From: CAWFXC01 sp963819735
GTDB taxonomy: Bacteria > Actinomycetota > Acidimicrobiia > IMCC26256 > DASPTH01
DNA: 64,000 nt
Direction: 5' to 3'
Assembly (NCBI GenBank): GCA_963819735.1
Contig: CAWFXC010000005.1
Coordinates: 434,001-498,000 of the forward strand
Position 1 is the stretch's first letter, and each line of letters starts with the position of its first letter. The notes below the pieces were generated by a model, which saw nothing but the letters and a program-made list of their open reading frames with translations, was not told where the DNA came from and searched no databases. Shown here piece after piece: positions 41,814 to 49,330 of the stretch. A program made the position numbers and the translations under genes.

Positions 41814-42539
41814 ATGGGTGCGCAGGTCAAGGCACGGGTCAAGGCACGGGTCAAGGCACAGGTCAAGGCACAGGTCAAGGCACCGGTCGAGCGACCGCGG
41901 CCGCGATTGGGCCGGGACCGGATCGTCGACGCCGCCCTGGCCCTCATGGACGAGCACGGCGTCGAGTGGCTCACGATGCGGCGACTGGCCGATGCACTGG
42001 GCGTCACCGCCCCCACCCTCTACTGGCACCTCCCCGACAAGGACGCGTTGCACGACGCGTGCGTGGATCGTGCGTTCCGCGAGATCGAGATTCCGGTCGC
42101 CGACCCGCAGGACTGGCGCGCCGCGATCCGCACGTTCATGTCGTCGATGCGCACCCAACTCGGTGTGCACCCGAGCGTCACCCAACTCATGACGCGTTCA
42201 CACCCGGAAGCCGTGTCGCGCATCGCTTCCGGTGCGATCGTCCTGATGCGATCCTCCGGCCTCGGATGGGACGACGCGTTTCTCTATTGCCGGATCATGA
42301 TCTGGCGCATCGTCGGATTCGCGAGCATGGAGTACACGTTGCGCACCGCCTCCACGCTGCATCGCCCGGAGACAGCGCACGCGCGCGGCGCGTCGCCCGC
42401 GCGGTTTCGGCTCGAAGTCCCGTGGCCCGACGACATCCCGCCCGAAGCCCGCAATGCGTCGACGCTGGTCGACCTCGACCTCATGTTCACCACCGACATC
42501 GAGATGTTCATCATCGGGGTCGAACGCGCCAACCGATGA
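41814..42539 (+). CDS. TetR-family regulator with basic repeat tail
   Basis: 241 residues. Residues 4-25 are five Val-Lys-Ala-(Arg/Gln) units, a highly basic N-terminal arm, followed by P-R-P-R-L-G-R-D and the TetR helix-turn-helix (A-L-A-L-M-D-E-H-G, L-T-M-R-R-L-A-D-A-L-G-V, L-Y-W-H-L-P-D-K-D-A-L). The C-terminal domain matches TetR_C of the class regulated by tetracycline-like ligands in outline (helical, W-R-A-A-I, M-R-S-S-G-L). A basic arm before the helix-turn-helix can add minor-groove contacts, as in some TetR proteins. Probably regulates the divergent dioxygenase. Confidence 0.9.
   Translation: MGAQVKARVKARVKAQVKAQVKAPVERPRPRLGRDRIVDAALALMDEHGVEWLTMRRLADALGVTAPTLYWHLPDKDALHDACVDRAFREIEIPVADPQDWRAAIRTFMSSMRTQLGVHPSVTQLMTRSHPEAVSRIASGAIVLMRSSGLGWDDAFLYCRIMIWRIVGFASMEYTLRTASTLHRPETAHARGASPARFRLEVPWPDDIPPEARNASTLVDLDLMFTTDIEMFIIGVERANR
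41823..41888 (+). repeat. 12-bp tandem repeat coding (Q/R)-V-K-A, 5.5 copies
   Basis: The unit C(A/G)GGTCAAGGCA recurs without gaps at 41823, 41835, 41847, 41859 and 41871, with a final half unit CCGGTC. Only the second base of the first codon varies. It lies directly after the start codon region of the TetR gene, is in frame, and could change copy number by slippage. Confidence 0.9.
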
Positions 42540-42567
42540 AAGTGCGCGGGAGATGCGGCGCCCGACG

Positions 42568-43572
42568 TCAGGAGACGTCGAGTACGACCTTGCCGACGTG
42601 CGCGGCGCTCAACAGGTAGCGCTCCGCCTCGGCCGCGTCGGCGAACGGGAAGACCCGGTCGATGACCGGCCGGATGCGACCGTCGGCGAGCGCGGGCAGC
42701 ATCACTACGCCGGCGGCCGCGTAGGCCGCGGTCAACATCGCGAGCGTGCGGCTGCGGAACGTCGTCCCGACGAGTGACACGCGCTTGCGCGAGAGCTCGT
42801 CGAGGTTGACCTCGCCGTGGCCGCCGCCGATGCGCCCGATCGAAACGATCCGTCCGCCGATCGCCGCGGTCGCGACGTTGTCGCGCAGCGCCGGCGCGCC
42901 GACGCTGTCGAGGATCACGTCGAAGCCGTGCCCGTCGGTGGCGGCGAGGCAGCGCTCGACGTAGTCGGGCTCGCCGGCGACCACTCCGGCGTCGAAGGGC
43001 AAGCCGCTCGCGGCGAGCCGGTCGAGCTTCGCCTGGCTGGTCGACGACGCCACCACGGTCGCGGCGAAGAGGAGCCGGGAGAGCTGGAGCGCGGCGACGC
43101 CGACCCCGGACGACGCGGCGTTGATCAACACCGTCGCGCCCGGTGCGAGGCCGCCGGCGAGGGTCAGCGCGTCGTGGGCCGACACGAAGGTGATTGGTAC
43201 CGCAGCGGCTTCGGTCCACGAGAGATTGGCGGGGACGCGGAAGCACATGCCGTCGCGGAGCGTTGTCAGCTCGGCGAACGCGCCGCCTCCCGTTCCCATG
43301 ACCCGGTCGCCGGGCGTCCAGGCGGTGACGCCGTCGCCGACGGCCAACACCTCGCCCGCCGCTTCCGATCCGAGCGGGGTCGGTGCGGGTACGTCCGGAA
43401 CCTCGGGCGCCCGCACCGATGGTCCGGCGACGTGGGTGCCGGCGAGCACGTAGCGGTCGGCGGCGTTGAGCCCGGCCGCCCGAACCTGCACCAGCAGCTC
43501 GCCCGGCCCCGCGCTCGGCTCGGCGACGTCGCGCAGCACCACTTGGCCGGCCTCGCCGAAGAACGCCTTCAT
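42568..43572 (-). CDS. Quinone oxidoreductase-like MDR protein
   Basis: 334 residues. ATG 43572 overlaps the PEP-mutase-fold gene stop (ATGA). MDR family without zinc ligands: N-terminal M-K-A-F-F-G-E-A-G, G-L-N-A-A-D-R-Y near residue 35, P-L-G-S-E-A-A-G-E-V-L near 68, and the cofactor loop N-A-A-S-S-G-V-G near 150 (A-x-x-G-x-G type, NADPH). The group reduces quinones, enones or enals. The frame remains open far upstream, but that extension is nonsense. Its tight linkage to a lyase-fold gene suggests a shared substrate. Confidence 0.9.
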   Translation of the reverse strand: MKAFFGEAGQVVLRDVAEPSAGPGELLVQVRAAGLNAADRYVLAGTHVAGPSVRAPEVPDVPAPTPLGSEAAGEVLAVGDGVTAWTPGDRVMGTGGGAFAELTTLRDGMCFRVPANLSWTEAAAVPITFVSAHDALTLAGGLAPGATVLINAASSGVGVAALQLSRLLFAATVVASSTSQAKLDRLAASGLPFDAGVVAGEPDYVERCLAATDGHGFDVILDSVGAPALRDNVATAAIGGRIVSIGRIGGGHGEVNLDELSRKRVSLVGTTFRSRTLAMLTAAYAAAGVVMLPALADGRIRPVIDRVFPFADAAEAERYLLSAAHVGKVVLDVS

Positions 43573-44447
43573 GTGCCCGGCTCGGTCGTCGCCCGTTCGA
43601 TGTCGTACAGCTCCTCGAACCCGCCCGTGGTCCCGAGCTCGCGGTACACCGCCATCAGGTCCCGTGGATCGAGGCCGGATCCCTCCCCGCGTTGATGGCG
43701 TTCGAGGAGATCCTTGGTGGCCCGGTAGATGGCGACGTGGGGCGTGATCGAATCGATGAAGAGCCCGACGCCGGCCGGCGGTTCGTCGACCGCCTGGTCG
43801 AACAGGCCGATCGTCGCCAACGGCACGTCGACCGCGGCGCCGACGCGCGCGAAGTCGGCGGCGGTTGCGGGAATCGGGATCAGGATCACGTCGGCACCGG
43901 CGTCGACGTAGGCGCGCGCCCGCGCACACGCCGCGTCGATCCCTTCGTGACGCACCGCCGCGGTGCGCGCGATCACGAGGAAGTTGGGATCCCGGCGCGC
44001 CGCGACCGCCGCCGCGACCTTGGCCGCCATCTCGTCGGTGCCGACCAGGTGCTCGATCCCGCGGTGATGGCTGACCCGCTTGGGTGCCACTTGATCTTCG
44101 AGCTCGACTGCGGCCGCGCCCGCGGCCTCGAACTCCCACATCATGCGGGTCACGTGTACCGGGTCGCCGAACCCGACCGCGCCGTCGACGATGATCGGCA
44201 GGTCGGAGCGACCGGAGATGGCGCGCGTCGCGTCGGCGAGCTCGTCGATCGAGAGCAGCGCCTCGGAGACCGCGAGCGCGAACCCCAACGCGCCGCCGCT
44301 CACGTAGCCGGCGTGGTACCCGAGCTGCTCGGCCAGCCGGGCCGTGAGCGCATCGAGGCACAGGGGCACCGGGGTGAACTGCCGGGTGGCGACCCGCGTC
44401 GCCAACCGGCGGCGGGTTTCGGCGATGTCCATCAGGCGAGCCTGCAC
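43569..44447 (-). CDS. PEP mutase / isocitrate lyase superfamily protein with altered active site
   Basis: 292 residues, GTG 44447 (an ATG at 44432 is an alternative; neither has a good RBS). TIM-barrel pattern: Y-V-S-G-G-A-L-G-F near residue 48, I-I-V-D-G-A-V-G-F-G near 86, E-D-Q-V-A-P-K-R-V-S-H near 118. In lyases of this family the second motif is D-x-D-x-G-x-G and the third contains K-K/R-C-G-H. Here the second Asp and the catalytic Cys are absent (D-G-A-V-G and K-R-V-S-H). It cannot be a normal isocitrate lyase; oxaloacetate-hydrolase-like or PEP-mutase-like chemistry remains possible. Coupled to the MDR gene by a 4-base overlap. Confidence 0.85.
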   Translation of the reverse strand: MQARLMDIAETRRRLATRVATRQFTPVPLCLDALTARLAEQLGYHAGYVSGGALGFALAVSEALLSIDELADATRAISGRSDLPIIVDGAVGFGDPVHVTRMMWEFEAAGAAAVELEDQVAPKRVSHHRGIEHLVGTDEMAAKVAAAVAARRDPNFLVIARTAAVRHEGIDAACARARAYVDAGADVILIPIPATAADFARVGAAVDVPLATIGLFDQAVDEPPAGVGLFIDSITPHVAIYRATKDLLERHQRGEGSGLDPRDLMAVYRELGTTGGFEELYDIERATTEPGT

Positions 44448-44530
44448 GTCGGCAACCTATCTCCGCGTTCGGTCGGCGTCCGGGGAATCTCGCGGCGCGG
44501 CGCGTGATGCGTCGCGCTCGTCGTCGCGGG

Positions 44531-45351
44531 TCACCCCCGGACGTGTGGAAGACGGGCCATCCGATCTCGGTCCGCCAGCGGGTGGTGTCGGGCGTGTCGG
44601 CCGGGCCGACCGCGTAGTACTCGCGAATCGGTCCCTCGACCCCGAGGGCGTGGTGGGTCACGTATGTACCGAGTGCCCCGTACGACAGGTCGATGTCGTC
44701 GTGGGCGCCGCGGTGCTCCACGATGGCCAGCTCGGCGGCGGGAACGATCAACTCGCGGGTGCGTCCCGAATCGGGTGGGGCGATCGTCACGGGCACGAAG
44801 ACCGTCGCCGCCCCGCGCTCGAGCTCGAAGAGGTCATTGGCGTAGAGGCCGCCGCCGGGGCCGGCCGGCTCGATCCCGTGGGCGTCCAAGCCGGCATGGA
44901 TCTCGTCGAAGGCCTCCGACCACCACGCCCCGATCTCGTCACGCGCCACGATTCCGCTGACCGCCACCGCCCGGGTCGCGGGCACCGGTCGGTGCTCGAC
45001 CGTGATCCGCGCGTCGGGCTGCTCGAGCAGGTTCCGGAGGGATGCCACCGCGGCTTCCGTGTGCTCGAGCTGCTCCTGGAGCCGGTCGAGGTGCGCGGCG
45101 ATGAGCGCGTTGCGGGCGGTCACGTCGGGTGCGCCGAGCACCGCCTTGACATCGTCGACCGGCATGCCCAGGTCGCGGAACCGCCGGATCACCTGGGCCG
45201 TCGGGATCTGGGCGGTGTCGTAGTACCGAAACCCGGTCTCGGCACTCACGTCGACCGGCTCGAGGAGTCCGACCCGGTGGTAGTAGCGCAGTGTCTTCAC
45301 GCTGAGCTGGGTCATGCGCGAGAAGTCGCCGATGGTCAGGCCCGTGTTCAC
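44531..45351 (-). CDS. MerR-family regulator with GyrI-like domain; 3' end frameshifted
   Basis: The start GTG at 45351 lies 6 bases after a -10 box, so the message is probably leaderless; GTGs at 45357 and 45366 are alternatives. MerR winged helix at residues 1-70 (T-I-G-D-F-S-R-M-T-Q-L-S-V-K-T-L-R-Y-Y-H, F-R-Y-Y-D), coiled-coil dimer helix, then a GyrI-like ligand domain ending G-W-P-V-F-H-T-S-G. There the frame has no stop and runs 2 kb into unrelated sequence. One additional base in the run of five C at 44534-44538 would create a TGA at 44531. This is the TipA/BmrR-type arrangement: ligand binding untwists the promoter. Confidence 0.85.
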
Positions 45352-45357
45352 CGCCAC

Positions 45358-45388
45358 AGTCTCCACCCTCCCCCGAGGGGAGAGTCAA
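45358..45388 (-). promoter_or_regulatory. MerR-type promoter with 19-base spacer (regulator side)
   Basis: On the minus strand: TTGACT (45388-45383), a 19-base spacer and GAGACT (45363-45358), then the GTG at 45351 six bases later. The perfect inverted repeat CTCCCC-TCG-GGGGAG (45382-45368) fills the spacer. A long spacer with a dyad inside it is the hallmark of MerR-activated promoters. Confidence 0.65.
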
Positions 45389-45440
45389 CGTCCGACACGG
45401 CCACCGCGTTCGCCCGCCGCTTGAAACCGCGCGCAATCGC

Positions 45441-45471
45441 TTGACCCTCCCCTTGGGGGAGCCCCCACACT
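45441..45471 (+). promoter_or_regulatory. MerR-type promoter with 19-base spacer (target side)
   Basis: TTGACC (45441-45446), a 19-base spacer and CACACT (45466-45471) upstream of the SnoaL-like gene at 45504. The spacer holds CTCCCC-TTG-GGGGAG (45447-45461), the same dyad as on the regulator side. The two promoters face away from each other and are presumably both controlled by the MerR protein. Confidence 0.65.
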
Positions 45472-45503
45472 CGAATCGTCACCGACGAATCGAAGGGGTC
45501 GAC

Positions 45504-45836
45504 ATGATCGAAGCATCTCCTGCAGTCATCAGCCGCTACCTGAGCGCGGCCGACGAGAAGGATCCCCACGCATTGGCCGCGTGCTTCACCGTCGACGGCA
45601 TCGTGGTCGACGAGGGCGTCACCTACCGGGGCCACGACGCGATCGTGGGTTGGCGCGAGAGCCTGCTCGGCAAGTGGGAGTACACGTCGACCCTGACCGG
45701 TACCGAATCCGTGAGCGCGACCGAGCACCTGGCGTTCGTCCACGTCGAAGGCAATTTCCCGGGAGGTCAGGCCGATCTGACGTACCGGTTCCGGTTGGCG
45801 GACGGGCTCATCGCGGAGCTGAGCATCGTGGAGTAG
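45504..45836 (+). CDS. SnoaL-like / NTF2-fold protein
   Basis: 110 residues; GAAGGGG precedes the ATG at 45504. Short SnoaL_2-like protein: helix A-V-I-S-R-Y-L-S-A-A, C-F-T-V-D-G-I-V-V-D-E, G-H-D-A-I-V-G-W-R and strands ending R-L-A-D-G-L-I-A-E-L-S-I-V. It is transcribed from the MerR-type promoter and is probably its main target. In similar regulator/target pairs the small NTF2-fold protein may bind or convert the inducing drug-like molecule. That link is inference. Confidence 0.8.
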   Translation: MIEASPAVISRYLSAADEKDPHALAACFTVDGIVVDEGVTYRGHDAIVGWRESLLGKWEYTSTLTGTESVSATEHLAFVHVEGNFPGGQADLTYRFRLADGLIAELSIVE

Positions 45837-45857
45837 CGCCGTGGATAGGCTCGGCCC

Positions 45858-46319
45858 ATGAGCGTGAGCAGCGCGGTCGGCCCCCACCACCTCGACTGGC
45901 TGGCCGCCGCGGGCCTGAGCGGTCCCGTCTACGACACCCTCCTCGACCTCGACACCGAGTTGTGGACGAATTCGTTCGACCCCCGGCTCATGGAGCTGAT
46001 GCGCATCCGCACCGCGCAGCTGCTCGGCGTCACCGCAGAGATCGAACTGCGGACACCACGCGCGCTCAGTGCCGGTCTCGACGAGGAGACGATCGCCGAG
46101 TTGCCGCAGTGGCCGACGTCACCGCGTTTCGATGCCCGCGACCGCGCCGCGCTCGGTTGGGCGGAGCAGTGGATCCTCGACGTGCACGGGATCACCGACG
46201 AAGACGCTGCGCACCTCCAGTCGCGCTTCACCCCGCGCGAGCTCTCGGGTCTCACGATGGCGATCTCGGTGTTCGAGATGTTGATCCGCGCCCGCGCCGC
46301 ACTGGATCCCGGGTCATGA
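45858..46319 (+). CDS. Carboxymuconolactone decarboxylase-like (AhpD-fold) protein without Cys pair
   Basis: 153 residues. Helical AhpD/CMD-like pattern: L-M-E-L-M-R-I-R-T-A-Q-L-L-G-V near residue 47, A-A-L-G-W-A-E near 98, F-T-P-R-E-L-S-G-L-T-M-A-I-S near 126. The C-x-x-C redox pair that gives peroxidase activity is missing (L-G-V-T-A-E-I-E). TAGGCT (45846-45851) lies 6 bases before the ATG, suggesting a leaderless start. The following gene is a larger AhpD-fold protein that has the Cys pair, so the two may act together. Confidence 0.75.
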   Translation: MSVSSAVGPHHLDWLAAAGLSGPVYDTLLDLDTELWTNSFDPRLMELMRIRTAQLLGVTAEIELRTPRALSAGLDEETIAELPQWPTSPRFDARDRAALGWAEQWILDVHGITDEDAAHLQSRFTPRELSGLTMAISVFEMLIRARAALDPGS

Positions 46320-46356
46320 GCACCGTGCGCACGCGACGCACGACGACGGAGTCTCC

Positions 46357-46884
46357 ATGCGGATGAACCCGCCCGAGGGTGGCAGCACGATGTTCGAGTT
46401 CGATCCCGAGCTCAACGCGGTGTTCCTCCGCTTCTACGGCACGTTCTGGTCGCAGGGCGTGCTCGATCAGGCCACCAAGGAAGTCGAACGCATGCGGAGC
46501 GCACGCGCCGTCGGCTGTGAGACGTGCCGCAATCTGCGGTTCGCCGGCGCGCGGGAGGAGGGCCTCGACGAAGCGGAGCTCGCGAAGGTCGACGACGGCT
46601 ACGCGGAGACCGATCTCTCGCCCCGCTGGAAGACGGCAGTGGCCTGGTCGGACGCGATCACCGGCTACCCGATCACCGACGCGCCACCGCGGCGAGCCGA
46701 GACGGAACAAGAGTTCCCGGGGGCTGAGCTCGTCGAGCTGACCCTGCAGGCCGGGCTGGCGGTCGCGTTCGCCAAGGCCATGGTCGCGTGGGGTCCCCAG
46801 CCGCTCATCCCGGTGACCGTCGTCCCTACTCCCGACGCCGACTTCGAGTACGTGCAGCCGGAGGCCATCGACTCCACCCCGTGA
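46357..46884 (+). CDS. AhpD-fold (carboxymuconolactone decarboxylase-like) protein with C-x-x-C
   Basis: 175 residues from ATG 46357 (GGAG upstream); ATGs at 46363 and 46390 are also possible. The motif V-G-C-E-T-C-R-N-L-R near residue 50 is the redox-active C-x-x-C of AhpD-like peroxidase partners; V-A-W-S-D-A-I-T-G-Y near 95 is the C-terminal CMD helix. Such proteins reduce hydroperoxides or decarboxylate lactones. It follows the Cys-less relative by 37 bases on the same strand. Confidence 0.8.
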   Translation: MRMNPPEGGSTMFEFDPELNAVFLRFYGTFWSQGVLDQATKEVERMRSARAVGCETCRNLRFAGAREEGLDEAELAKVDDGYAETDLSPRWKTAVAWSDAITGYPITDAPPRRAETEQEFPGAELVELTLQAGLAVAFAKAMVAWGPQPLIPVTVVPTPDADFEYVQPEAIDSTP

Positions 46885-46893
46885 CCGGCGTAG

Positions 46894-46923
46894 TTGTCGA
46901 TGGCGCGAGCGCCGTCCTACGTT
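46894..46923 (+). promoter_or_regulatory. Promoter of a leaderless acyl-CoA synthetase gene
   Basis: TTGTCG (46894-46899), an 18-base spacer and TACGTT (46918-46923), then 7 bases to the ATG at 46931. No Shine-Dalgarno sequence lies between, so transcription should start at the initiation codon. Confidence 0.5.
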
Positions 46924-46930
46924 GCGCCGG

Positions 46931-48634
46931 ATGCAGCCGGGGGAGACGGTCAGGCGGGCGTCCGATACCGAGATCGGTCGCGGCGTCCCGGTGCCGGTGG
47001 CGTTCCTGCGCACGGTCCGCGAGCGCGAGGGGCTGGTCGCGCTGCGGTGGCCGATCGAGGATGGCTGGGCCGAGCGCACGTGGGGTGAGTACGCCGATCT
47101 GACCGCGCGGGTGGCCGGCGCGCTGCGCGACGCCGGCGTCGGGCCTGGCGAACGGGTCCTGCTGATGATGGGGAACCGGTACGAATTCCACGCGATCGAC
47201 CTGGCGGTGATGCTGCTCCGGGCGACGCCGGTGTCGGTGTACAACACGTCGTCGCGTGAGCAGGTCCGGCATGTGCTCGTGCACTCGGGGGCCACGTTCG
47301 CGGTCGTGGAACCGCAGTTCCTGCACCACTTCTCGGAGACGATCGACGAGTTGCGGGCGATCATCGCGCTGAGTGACGACCCGCCCGAGGTCGACGGTGG
47401 CGCGCCCGTGCACAGTTTCGATCGCCTCGTGCGCGACGCGCGCCCGCTCGATCTCGACGTGCTCGCGAACGCGGTCGACCCCGCCGACCGGTGCACGGTC
47501 GTCTACACGTCGGGGACGACGGGTCCGCCGAAGGGGGTGCAGCTGACCCACGCGAACATCGCGTGGCTCATCGAGTGCCTGCGCGAGCTCACCGGTCCGC
47601 TCACGGGTAAGCGCATGTTGCAGTACGGGCCGATGGCCCACGGCGCGGAGCGGATGCTCTGCCACTACCAGCACATGAGCTTCGGGTCGGAGGTCACGAT
47701 CTGTCCTGATCCGACGCGCATCCTGGAATTCGTGGGCACGGTGCGACCCCACATGTTCTTCGGCGCGCCGCGGATCTTCGAGAAGCTGCGCGCGATGGTG
47801 GTGGCGAGTCCGTTCGCCGACGATCCCGACGCCGCCCGTCGATTCGTCGGGCTCGACGCGTGCGAGATCGCGTCGATGGGGTCGGCGCCGATCCCCGCGG
47901 AGCTCATCGCCTGGTTCGCCGGCATCGGGATCCCGATCTCCGAGGCGTACGGGCTGTCCGAGGCGACCGGCCTGGTGGCGTGGGACCCGTTCGAGCTGCG
48001 GGCCGGGAGTGTCGGGCGGCCGGTCCCGGGCATCGACGTGCGCCTCGACGACGACGGCGAGATCCTGGTGCGCGGCGGCAACGTGTTCCCGGGTTATCTC
48101 CACGATCCCGAGCACACCGCGGCGGTGATCGACGATGACGGCTGGTTGCGCACCGGCGACATCGGCACGTTCGACGACGACGGCTACCTCCGCATCGTCG
48201 ACCGCAAGAAGGACATCATCATCACGGCCGGGGGCAAGAACGTCTCGCCGGCGAACATCGAAGCCCTGCTGCGCGCCTGTCCGCTCGTCGATCAGGCGTG
48301 TGTCGTGGGCGACGGCCGTCGTTACCTCGTAGCGATCGTCGTGCCCGACGTGCCGGCGGCGCACGACGCCGCAGATGATGCGTCGATCGATCCGGGTGAC
48401 CGCGCCGCGCTCGCCGTGCATCCGCGGGTGCTCGCCGCGCTCGACCGCGAGGTCGCGGACGTGAACGCCCGTCTCTCGCGGCCCGAGCAGGTCAAGCACC
48501 TGCTGGTGACCGCCGACGAGTGGACGCCTCAGTCGGGCCTGCTCACGCCGACGCTGAAGATCCGGCGCCCGCAGATCGCCGCCCGCTACGCGGCCGAGAT
48601 CGAGAACCTGTACCGCGATGGTGAATCGCGGTGA
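46931..48634 (+). CDS. Long-chain acyl-CoA synthetase (AMP-dependent ligase, FadD-type)
   Basis: 567 residues. ANL motifs: Y-T-S-G-T-T-G-P-P-K-G near residue 192, A-Y-G-L-S-E-A-T-G near 338, T-G-D-I-G near 410, D-R-K-K-D-I-I-I-T-A-G-G-K-N near 430, and a C-terminal T-P-T-L-K-I-R-R containing the catalytic Lys. The D-R-x-K-D/E-I-I-x-T-A-G-G-K-N sequence is that of long-chain (FACL15/FadD15-like) synthetases. It converts a fatty acid and ATP to acyl-CoA. Monocistronic, with its own leaderless promoter and a hairpin terminator downstream. Confidence 0.92.
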   Translation: MQPGETVRRASDTEIGRGVPVPVAFLRTVREREGLVALRWPIEDGWAERTWGEYADLTARVAGALRDAGVGPGERVLLMMGNRYEFHAIDLAVMLLRATPVSVYNTSSREQVRHVLVHSGATFAVVEPQFLHHFSETIDELRAIIALSDDPPEVDGGAPVHSFDRLVRDARPLDLDVLANAVDPADRCTVVYTSGTTGPPKGVQLTHANIAWLIECLRELTGPLTGKRMLQYGPMAHGAERMLCHYQHMSFGSEVTICPDPTRILEFVGTVRPHMFFGAPRIFEKLRAMVVASPFADDPDAARRFVGLDACEIASMGSAPIPAELIAWFAGIGIPISEAYGLSEATGLVAWDPFELRAGSVGRPVPGIDVRLDDDGEILVRGGNVFPGYLHDPEHTAAVIDDDGWLRTGDIGTFDDDGYLRIVDRKKDIIITAGGKNVSPANIEALLRACPLVDQACVVGDGRRYLVAIVVPDVPAAHDAADDASIDPGDRAALAVHPRVLAALDREVADVNARLSRPEQVKHLLVTADEWTPQSGLLTPTLKIRRPQIAARYAAEIENLYRDGESR

Positions 48635-48670
48635 TCGGCGGGGCGGGTCACGACCATCCACTGCGGGCGG

Positions 48671-48705
48671 CGCTTCGCTCATTACCGTCGGGTATCAGCG
48701 AAGCG
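48671..48705. repeat. Inverted repeat, 9-bp arms
   Basis: CGCTTCGCT (48671-48679) and AGCGAAGCG (48697-48705) are perfect complements around 17 bases. It lies between the synthetase stop and the terminator hairpin at 48746, and may add to transcription arrest or message stability. Confidence 0.5.
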
Positions 48706-48745
48706 GGCAGTTGGCTGGAGAGGCCGCAGTTCTCGAAATCGATGG

Positions 48746-48778
48746 AAGATGCCCCGGCTGCCTGCCGGGGCAGCTTCA
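48746..48778. terminator. Hairpin terminator between convergent genes
   Basis: GAAG-A-TGCCCCGGC-TGCCT-GCCGGGGCA-G-CTTC: a perfect 9-bp GC stem (48751-48773), one mismatch, then four more pairs, with a 5-base loop. No T-run follows in either direction, as is usual for actinobacterial intrinsic terminators. It can serve the synthetase gene (plus) and the small zinc protein gene (minus). Confidence 0.65.
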
Positions 48779-48785
48779 TCTCCGC

Positions 48786-48941
48786 TCAGCCCATGTACGC
48801 GGTGAGCGGCTGACCGCAGGTCTCCGGGACCAGCTCACCGTTGACGGTGCGCCGGATCGTCATCGGGCACGTCGGCACCGCGGCGCCCTCGTTCTCGGGC
48901 TCCACCTTGCCGTGCGTCGGGCACCGGTATTCGATCCGCAT
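48786..48941 (-). CDS. Small zinc-ribbon-like protein
   Basis: 51 residues from ATG 48941, preceded by AAAGGTGGGG; an in-frame ATG at 49010 would lengthen it to 74, but lacks sense and overlaps the opposite gene. Metal-binding pattern: Y-R-C-P-T-H-G near residue 5, T-C-P-M near 26 and E-T-C-G-Q-P near 41, i.e. C-x2-H then two further Cys. Family unknown. Such mini-proteins often bind RNA or nucleotides or assist other enzymes. Antisense to the front of the NIPSNAP-like gene region only at its upstream flank. Confidence 0.6.
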   Translation of the reverse strand: MRIEYRCPTHGKVEPENEGAAVPTCPMTIRRTVNGELVPETCGQPLTAYMG

Positions 48942-49008
48942 CCCCACCTTTGTACCCGCGCCGCGGCCCACCCCATGCACAGCGCCCGAATCCGGGTAGC
49001 GTGCGCGC

Positions 49009-49305
49009 ATGGGTGGAGTCCAGCTCCGGCGCTACGAGATGAAGCCGGGCGAGATGGATGCCTTCGTCGAGGCGTGGCGGGGTGCAGTGGTCGTACGGCG
49101 GCAATACGGCTTCTCGGTGGTGCTGGCCCTCGTCGACGAAGCGCACAACGAGTTCGTGTGGGTGGTGAGCCACGACGGCGACTTCGCCGCCGCCGAGCAG
49201 GCCTACTACGCATCGCCCGAGCGAGCCGCACTCCCGGTGGATCCGGGCAGCTTCATCGTGACGCCCCACGTGACGATGGTGCGTCCGGAGCTCCTCCCCG
49301 GATAG
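49009..49305 (+). CDS. NIPSNAP-like dimeric alpha-beta-barrel protein
   Basis: 98 residues: Q-L-R-R-Y-E-M-K-P-G-E-M-D-A-F-V-E-A-W at the start, G-F-S-V-V-L-A-L-V-D, E-F-V-W-V-V-S-H-D-G near residue 50, and E-Q-A-Y-Y-A-S-P-E-R. This strand-helix-strand-strand layout is typical of NIPSNAP or antibiotic-monooxygenase folds. TAGCGT lies 6 bases before the ATG without an RBS, indicating a leaderless message. Convergent with the downstream hydrolase (25 bases). Function unknown. Confidence 0.7.
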   Translation: MGGVQLRRYEMKPGEMDAFVEAWRGAVVVRRQYGFSVVLALVDEAHNEFVWVVSHDGDFAAAEQAYYASPERAALPVDPGSFIVTPHVTMVRPELLPG

Positions 49306-49330
49306 CCGGGCCGGCGCCTCGCGGCTCTGG

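Noticed and set aside
41823..41888. CRISPR-like or mobile-element repeat
   Set aside because: 12-base units in frame in a coding region; no spacers or ends of an element.
43569..44447. Isocitrate or methylisocitrate lyase
   Set aside because: The catalytic Cys motif is absent.
42568..45366. A 932-codon open frame that would fuse MerR, unknown sequence and an MDR oxidoreductase
   Set aside because: The middle part is a shadow of the PEP-mutase-fold gene in another frame; the two ends are complete proteins of normal length.
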